Assembly: GCA_963383645.1 (NCBI GenBank)
Contig: OY726572.1
Location: forward strand, 68,827,738 to 68,891,737
DNA length: 64,000 bases
Source: Muscardinus avellanarius
Taxonomy: Eukaryota; Chordata; Mammalia; Rodentia; Gliridae
Direction of reading: 5' to 3'
Shown: positions 57,960-64,000 of the stretch, in pieces
Numbering within the stretch: position 1 is the first letter of the stretch
Layout: each line of letters begins with the position of its first letter
The notes under the pieces: generated by a model
What the model was told of the DNA's origin: nothing
Seen by the model: the letters and a program-made list of their open reading frames with translations, nothing else
Database searches by the model: none
Program-made: the position numbers and the translations under genes

Positions 57960-58140
57960 AAATTTAATTTAATTTAATTTTATTTTTTTAATTGGTGCAC
58001 TGTATTCATACATCATAGTGGGATACATACTTTTGTAGACATACATGTACACATTGCCCAGTTAGCCCCCACCCGATCCCCACCCCATTCTCTCCCTATC
58101 CCTCCCTCCCATGCTTGGCTTAGTGATTGACATCTAGTAT
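57960..58140 (-). mobile_element. Antisense L1-like 3' end, copy 3
   Basis: Shares with copies at 16432 and 18330 the words ATTGGTGCACTGTATTCATA, ACATACATGTACACATTGCC, TTAGCCCCCACCCGATCCCC and ATGCTTGGCTTAGTGATTGA in the same order. Confidence 0.5.
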
Positions 58141-60831
58141 ACCTGCCACCTTTTAAACATCTTTACAGACAGAGGGCAGAGACAGGCGACACGTGGACTT
58201 TGTTCCATGCACCCCTTGATTAAAAGCAGTTTCTACTTCAACTTTCTTCATTTCAGTCCCACCTTCCAGATATACCATTTATATCTGCTTGATTTGGCTG
58301 TTCTGGAGGTTTATTCCAGGTCAATTAGTAGGCTTACAGTTTTTAGATTTGGACTGGGGATTGAGCCCAGGGGCATTCTGCCCCTGAACTATAACCCCAG
58401 CACTTTTTTTTTTTTCTATTTTGAAACAGGGTCTCACTAAGTTGCCAAGGGCGGCCTCAAACCTGCAATCCTCCTGTCTTAGCCTCCCAAGTACTGGGAT
58501 TATAGACATGTGCCACCATGCCTGGCTTTATTTTCATTTTTTTCTTTTGGAATCGATGCTTGTGCACATGTGAGAATTTCTCTGGGGTGTATACCTGGGA
58601 GTGGAAGCTCCTGAAGACCCCTCCACCTTCAGCTATATCAGAAGGTGCCCATTGCTCTCTTTGGAACGGACCAGCTAAGGCTTCTGTCCACCGCTTTTGA
58701 CCCCTGCACCTGGTATCCCAGGCCTGCATGTGTTTCCCAACCTCATGAGTGGAAAGCAGTGTGGCTTATTCTTCTCTGCAACACCAAATGCCAGCAGGCA
58801 ATGGAGTACTTTTTAAAGTACTTTAAGAGGAAAAAAAAAAAGTTGGTGGCACAAGAATTTCATACTATGTGAATGATTTTTTATCCTGCAGGTGACAGAC
58901 ATTCTCAGAGGCAGCCACCACTGTAGTGTATGACGAGACTTAGGAGCCAGGCATCCTGCCGCACACTTGTGATCCCAGGACTTGGGAGGCTGAGACCGGA
59001 GGATCGCAGGTTCATGGACAGCATCGGCAACTTAGTGAGGCCCTCTGCAACTTGGTGAGACCCTGTTTCAAAAAATAAAGAAACAGCCGGGCGTGGTGGC
59101 GCACGCTTGTAATCCCAGCATTCGGGAGGCTGAGACCGGAGGATCGCGGTTTGCGGACAGCCTCAGCTACTTAGTGAGGCCCTCTGCAACTCAGTGAGAC
59201 CTGGTTTCAAAATAAGGAATAAAAAAATAGGGCAGGGGGTGTGGCTCGGAGGTAGAATGCCCCTGGGTTCAATTCCCAGTACCACAAAAAACAACAAAAA
59301 ATAAACAAAATGATAAAAAAATAGGGCTTGGGATGGAGCCTGAAGGTAGAATGTCCCTGGGTTCAACCCCCAGTACCACACGCACAAAAAAGAAAAATTA
59401 AAATAGCAGTTAGCATTTATAATGGCATAAAAATCAGGTGCCCAGAAATAAATGTAAAGAAAATATTTAAGACCTCAAAGCCTATAAACATTAAGAGGAG
59501 AAAGAAAACCAAATTAAATGAAGTATACTAGAAATCTGAGTGTAGTGAGTGGTGCACGCTTGTAATCCCAGCACTTAGGAGGCTGAGACAGGAGCATCAC
59601 AGGTTTTTGACCAGCCTCAGCCACTTAGTTAGGTCCTCTGCAACTTAGTTATACCCTGTTTCAAAATAAATGATAAAAAAAAAAATAGGGCTGGGGGTAT
59701 AGCTCAGAGGTAGCATGCCCCTGGGTTCAATCCCCAGTACCGTAAAAATAAAAAAGTATACTACATTCAAGGTGAAAAATGAAAAATGAAAAATTCTTCC
59801 CAAACTGACATACTGAATCAAGATAATCATATAAAAAATTCTAACAAGTTTTTTTTTTATTTTGGTGAAATTTAAGGTGATTCTAAAATTCACACAGAAA
59901 TGCAAAAGCCTAAATAATGCTATCAAAAAAGGACAAGCTGGGTATGGTGGCATATGCCTGTAATCCTAGAACTGGAGAGGCTGAGACAGGATTGCAGGTT
60001 CTAGACCAGCTTCAGACTCTCAGCAATCTAGAGAGATCCTGTTTCAAAACAAAATATAAAAAAGGGCAGGGGTGTAGCTCAGAGGTGTGATGCCACTGGG
60101 TTCAATCCCCACTACCACAAAAAGGGGAAAATTTGATGTGTAAGATATAAAAACCTTATCACAAGTTATCAAAATGAAGACCGTGACACTGGTATATAAA
60201 TAAACCAGTGAAACAGAATAAACAACCCAGAAATGGACCTTCTCATATAAGAATATTTGTTATATGGCAAAGGAAGCTTTGCAAATCGGTGAAGACACTT
60301 TTTTAAAAAAAAAATCCTGGAACAATTGGCTATTTATATAAAAATACAAAGGAACATTATCTCATGGTATACATCACAATCAGTTCTGATGAATTGTAGA
60401 TCTAGCATGAAAAGAAAAACAAAGAAGCTTTTGGAAGTTAACACAGGAAGCTATCCCTGCCTAATATTTTACTTGAGGAAAACTACTGTATTTGATTACA
60501 GTACAACTTAGAATTCCTGTGAATCAAAAGATTCCACTAAGGAAGTAAAAAGGCCTTTCACAGAGTGGGAAAAGATACTGCAACCTTATGATCACAAAAG
60601 TTTTTTTTTTTTTTCTACTCAGAATATATAAAGAACTCTTGCAGCTGGGCGTGGTGGCACACGCTTGTAATCCCTGTGCTTGGGAGGCGGAGACAGGAGG
60701 ATGGGGTAGGTTCATAGTCAGCCTCTCTGGCTTAAGAGACCCTGTTTCCAAATAAATAAAAAATATAAAATAGGTCTGAGAGTGTATCCCGGAGGTAGAA
60801 GGCCTTCCAGGAACCCCAGTACCACCAAAAA

Positions 60832-60832
60832 A

Positions 60833-60867
<35 letters not shown>
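60832..60867. repeat. (AAAT)n microsatellite
   Basis: Nine AAAT units forming the tail of the compact SINE at 60641. Confidence 0.95.
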
Positions 60868-60908
60868 CTCTTGCAAATAAGAAAAAGCAACCCAATATAA
60901 ATGTGCGA

Positions 60909-60909
<1 letters not shown>

Positions 60910-60951
<42 letters not shown>
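60910..60951. repeat. (TG)n microsatellite
   Basis: About 20 units abutting the ID head of the minus-strand SINE at 60953. Confidence 0.95.
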
Positions 60952-60954
<3 letters not shown>

Positions 60955-61718
60955 GGGATGGAACCCAGGGGCATTCTACCTCTGAGCTCCAACCCTACCC
61001 TTCTTTTTTTTTTTTAATTATTATTCTTTATTTTGAAACAGGGTCTCGCTGAGTTGCAAAGCACCTCACTAAGTAGCTGAGGCTGTCTGCGAACCACCAT
61101 CCTCCTATCACAAGCCTCCCAAATGCTGGGATTACACGCGGGTGCCACCATGCCCGGCTGTGTAAGAGATTTAGGAAAACACAAAAAGAAAGTCTCGAAT
61201 GGCTATACAGCAAAAAACCAGGAAAAGTGTTCAACTTCATTAGTCATTAGGGCACTGGAAGCTTTAAAAAACACAGCAAGTAGCCGGGCGTGGTGGCGCA
61301 CGCTTGTAATCCCCGCGCTTGGGAGGTGGAGACAGGAGGATCGCGCAGGTTCGAGGCCAGCCGCGCTGGCGTAAGAGACCCTGTTTCAAAAATATAAAAT
61401 AGGTCTGGGAGTGTAGCCCGGAGGTAGAAGGGCTTCCAGGAACCCCAGTACCACCAAAAAAAAAAAAAAAAAAAAAAACCAAAAAAAAAAAACACAGCAA
61501 GTTACTAGTACACAGAAAGGCTAAAGTTAAAGTTGAAAATGCCAAGTGTTGTCCTGGGGCTGGAGCCCAAGGGAAGCCAGTCCTCCCTGACTCCAAAATC
61601 TATGCTCTTAATGTGAAAAGCCCCCATGGGCCAGAGTCCATGTGGTGGCCCTGCTTTAAGGGCCTTCCTTTAGCCCAGGTCTGACTGTAGGTCCCTCCCA
61701 ACTGCAGGGCAAACTTAC

Positions 61719-61919
61719 CTTGGTAGGGAAATAGCGGCTGAATTTGAACTTCTTCAGAGTAAAGGTCATGGAGTAAGTCCCAAAGAAAAGGATGAAGGAC
61801 ATGAGTGCCAGGTCTGGGATGAACTGGCAGGAGCTCCCAAGCAGGCGCCCGCCATAGCTCAAGCACTCCTTCTTGCTCAGCAGGGACCAGTCCAGCGCTG
61901 TGAGGTTAAGGGGGTTGTA
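61719..61919 (-). CDS. SLC4A5: SLC4A5 exon b: loop 3 cysteines and transmembrane segment
   Basis: Acceptor TGCTCTCCAAG, donor GTAAGTTTG. It encodes [32 protein letters not shown], then a membrane span ([20 protein letters not shown]) and the basic [12 protein letters not shown]. Two conserved loop cysteines are present. 201 nt, phase 0 at both ends. Confidence 0.96.
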
Positions 61920-62246
61920 CTTGGAGAGCAAGCACGGGAGAGAAAAGGTCAGGACTCTCCTGGAAGATTGGCCACATCCTTCCCCCTGTGGTCCCAGGCA
62001 GCTGCACACCCGCCCACCCACTGAGGGGCCACAGTGGTCTCAGCAGTGGTGCTCCTGAGGACAGGTTGTGTCAAGGAATAAGCCAGCAGCTCCCTGGGGA
62101 GTCAGGAGCTGATGCGTGCTTTCTAGGATGCCAGGCTTTGCTAGCAAGGAGGAACAGGCTGGGGTGGGGAGGAGGCACTCCTTGGTAGGCTTCGGCCCTG
62201 CCCCAGTCCGTCAACTACAGAACTACTGACATCTTCCTCTAGTTGA

Positions 62247-62290
<44 letters not shown>

Positions 62291-62379
62291 CCACGTGCAC
62301 TCGTGTGTGCTGCGGGGAGGGTAATGGGGATTGAACCCAGACACATTCTACCTCAGAGGTACAGTAGACCTATTTTTTT

Positions 62380-62430
<51 letters not shown>

Positions 62431-62882
62431 TATTATTAGGGATTGAACTCAGGGGCATTCTACCTCCAAGCTACACCCCAGCCCCATTTTTTATTCTTTA
62501 CCTTTGAAACAGGGTCTCACTAAATTGCAGAGGGCCTCACTAAGTAGCTGAGGCTGGCCACAAACCTGTGATCTTCCCGTCTCAGCCTCCCAAGTGCTGG
62601 GATTACAGGTGTGCGCCACCAGGCCCGGCTATGTGCACATCATATTAATGTATATCCACTTAATAACATGGGACATGTTTTAAAATCGGATGTTTACAGT
62701 ATATACTTAAAAGTATTCATCTGCAAAGCTCTGCGGGTACCCCGGGGTCGATCTCTGAGTTACCATGAGTTGGTTACCATCTCTGTGTCTGGGTTACCAT
62801 GAGTTGGTCTCAGTTTCCCAATTCTCTTCTCACCCCATCTCCGAAACAAAAGCACTTGACGGACCTAAGGGAAGGGACTCAC
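61920..62882. repeat. SLC4A5 intron with two (TG)n runs and a SINE
   Basis: (TG)n at 62249-62288 and 62382-62428. A minus-strand SINE at 62430-62632 has a second ID head at 62320-62375. GTTACCATGAGTTGGT occurs twice (about 62759 and 62792). The rest looks unique. Confidence 0.7.
62249..62428. repeat. Two (TG)n microsatellites 95 bases apart
   Basis: 62249-62288 and 62382-62428 each abut one of the two ID heads of the same minus-strand SINE. Confidence 0.95.
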
Positions 62883-62941
62883 CAGAGAAGCGTTGATGTT
62901 GGGTGCTGGCGAGGCTGAGGCATTGAACACGGTTGTATTCA
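62883..62941 (-). CDS. SLC4A5: SLC4A5 exon a: glycosylated extracellular loop 3
   Basis: Acceptor GCTTACCTACAG, donor GTGAGTCCC. Two bases complete the previous codon, then NTTVFNASASPAPNINASL. Three sequons (NTT, NAS, NAS) lie in 19 residues, with a fourth (NLT) in the next exon, as expected for the large glycosylated loop of Na-coupled SLC4 proteins. Another frame is open through the exon, but only this one joins the next exon in phase. 59 nt; this is the most 5' SLC4A5 exon I can find here. Confidence 0.88.
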
Positions 62942-63196
62942 CTGTAGGTAAGCACAGGACACGGGGACGGGTCAGAGGCTTCTGAGTGGGCAGCCTGCAG
63001 CCCCCGCTGGCCCTCGCCCTTCTCCTCTCCCTCCAGTTCCTTCCACTGCGAGGACATCATACCTGGCCCTTCCTCACCTGCCTGTCTCGTGCCTCCCATG
63101 AGGGATGGTGGTGGGAGGGAGCCGCAGGCCACCACTCAGACAACAGCTGGGCCAGTGTAGGACAACTCCTGCCCCACAATGAACAGCTGTCTTTTT

Positions 63197-63231
<35 letters not shown>

Positions 63232-64000
63232 TGTGTGGTGGTACTGGGCTTCCTGGAAACCCTTCTACCTTTGGGCTACACTCCCAGACCTATTTTTACA
63301 TTTTTATTTGGAAACAGGGTCTCTTAAGCCTTCCTGTTTCTGTCTCCCAAGTGTGGGGATCACAAGCGTGCACCACCATGCCTGGCTGAACAGCTGGTTT
63401 TAAAAACTAAAATAATAAATCTGGTGCTAAGACATGTTAGCGAATATTGTGCCTTGTGAACCCCTACTGGACACTAGGCCTGTTTCTGTGCTGTTAAAGA
63501 CATTTTTATTTTTTATTATATTTATTTATTTATTTATTTGTTTATTTGGGTATTGGGGATTGAACCCAGAGGCATTCTACCACCAAGCTATACCTCCAGC
63601 CTAATTTTATTTCTTATTTGGAAACAGGATCTCACTACACTGCTGAGAGCCTCACTAAGTTGCTGAGGCTGGCTTTGAACCTGTGATCCTCCTGACTCAG
63701 CTTCCCAAGTACTGAGATTATGAGCATGCGCCACCACACCTGGTTTAAGGACATTTTTAAAGAACTAACTCCATGCCATGCACTATGCAAAATTCATACA
63801 TATTCATCTCCTAAATCCCCAAATCTCCATAAACTGTCCCCATTTTGCAGATGAGGCAACTGAGGCCCAGAGAGACTAAGCAGGTTTGGGGAGAGCGAGG
63901 AACACCAGCCATGTCCTAACTTGCATAGAAACCCAGAAAGAAGTGTTTCATCTGAGGCTGCCTCCAACCTCCAGCAGGCTGCTCCAGGGTTGGATATGGC
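62942..64000. repeat. SLC4A5 intron, right edge
   Basis: A compact SINE (-) lies at 63236-63387, flanked by GAACAGCTG on both sides (63181 and 63388), a target-site duplication. A dimeric SINE (-) lies at 63549-63747. 63750-64000 looks unique. No further SLC4A5 exon was found. Confidence 0.7.

Larger units (their letters stand above)
59395..61570 (+). mobile_element. L1 ORF2 remnant (+), split by SINEs
   Basis: Pieces 59395-59540, 59760-59936, 60130-60640, 60868-60910, 61161-61281 and 61495-61570 follow the order of L1 ORF2. Recognisable words include TTCTAAAATTCACACAGAAA, TGCAAAAGCCTAAATAATGC, AAACCAGTGAAACAGAATAA, AATATATAAAGAACTCTTGC and CTTCATTAGTCATTAGGGC. It is antisense to SLC4A5, full of stops and non-functional. 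Confidence 0.7.
56907..61718. repeat. SLC4A5 intron: nested SINEs and a long L1 remnant
   Basis: SINEs: 57529-57940 (-, host) with 57610-57794 (-, compact) inside; 58345-58527 (-), 58952-59085 (+, no tail), 59090-59283 (+, extra ID at 59325-59380), 59541-59740 (+), 59937-60118 (+), 60641-60828 (+, compact), 60953-61160 (-), 61282-61456 (+, compact). An L1-like 3' end lies at 57960-58140 and L1 ORF2 at 59395-61570. 56907-57500 and 58540-58940 look unique. Confidence 0.75.
36437..64000 (-). other. SLC4A5: SLC4A5 gene, 3' part (11 coding exons; continues off the right edge)
   Basis: SLC4A5 encodes NBCe2 (NBC4), an electrogenic Na+/HCO3- cotransporter of the plasma membrane, prominent in choroid plexus, liver and kidney. 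The window holds about 434 C-terminal residues: extracellular loop 3 with four N-glycosylation sequons, then most of the transmembrane domain and the cytosolic tail. Segments that fix the SLC4 family are [70 protein letters not shown] and [19 protein letters not shown]. Tail residues [14 protein letters not shown] and [17 protein letters not shown] point to SLC4A5 rather than SLC4A4. All eleven exons join in phase with GT-AG sites. Two 3' exons give alternative ends (see 39526 and 36437). Synteny with MTHFD2 agrees. The cytosolic N-terminal domain and first membrane spans are outside the window. Confidence 0.96.

Overview
The window is mammalian nuclear DNA, almost certainly from a sciuromorph rodent (squirrel, marmot or chipmunk group). 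Two things point there. The protein-coding exons are placental-mammal orthologues with canonical GT-AG splicing. The DNA between them is packed with roughly 95 copies of a dimeric SINE whose left half is 7SL/B1-like (G-G-C-G-T-G-G-T-G-G start, GAGGCTGAGACAGGAGGAT core) and whose right half is an ID-like tRNA-derived unit ending in GGGTTCAATCCCCAGTACC. That is the B1-dID/STRID architecture known from Sciuridae and relatives. The species itself cannot be read from the sequence.

Three genes lie in the order MOB1A (minus), MTHFD2 (plus), SLC4A5 (minus), the arrangement I know from human 2p13.1. Positions 1-9280 hold the 5' end of MOB1A: the CpG-island promoter, exon 1 (start codon at 8894-8892) and exon 2 (3706-3872). 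The rest of that gene lies off the left edge. Positions 19600-33195 hold a complete MTHFD2 of eight coding exons (1053 nt including the stop, 350 residues) with a CpG-island promoter and a 3' UTR ending at an AATAAA. Positions 36437-62941 hold the last eleven coding exons that I can find of SLC4A5, from the glycosylated extracellular loop to two alternative C-termini. Its N-terminal half lies off the right edge.

The products work in unrelated pathways: Hippo/LATS kinase signalling (MOB1A), mitochondrial one-carbon metabolism (MTHFD2) and electrogenic sodium-bicarbonate transport (SLC4A5). Nothing suggests co-regulation. MTHFD2 and SLC4A5 are tail to tail, with stop codons 4.3 kb apart.

Everything else is intron or intergenic DNA: SINEs, old L1 fragments cut up by SINEs, one MaLR-type LTR and many microsatellites, most of the AC/TG ones growing from SINE tails. 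I found no undescribed system. The most useful second-look items are the phase logic of the SLC4A5 alternative C-terminus, a candidate ATF4 element in MTHFD2 intron 1, a recurrent three-unit SINE form, and a compact SINE subfamily with 15 copies here.
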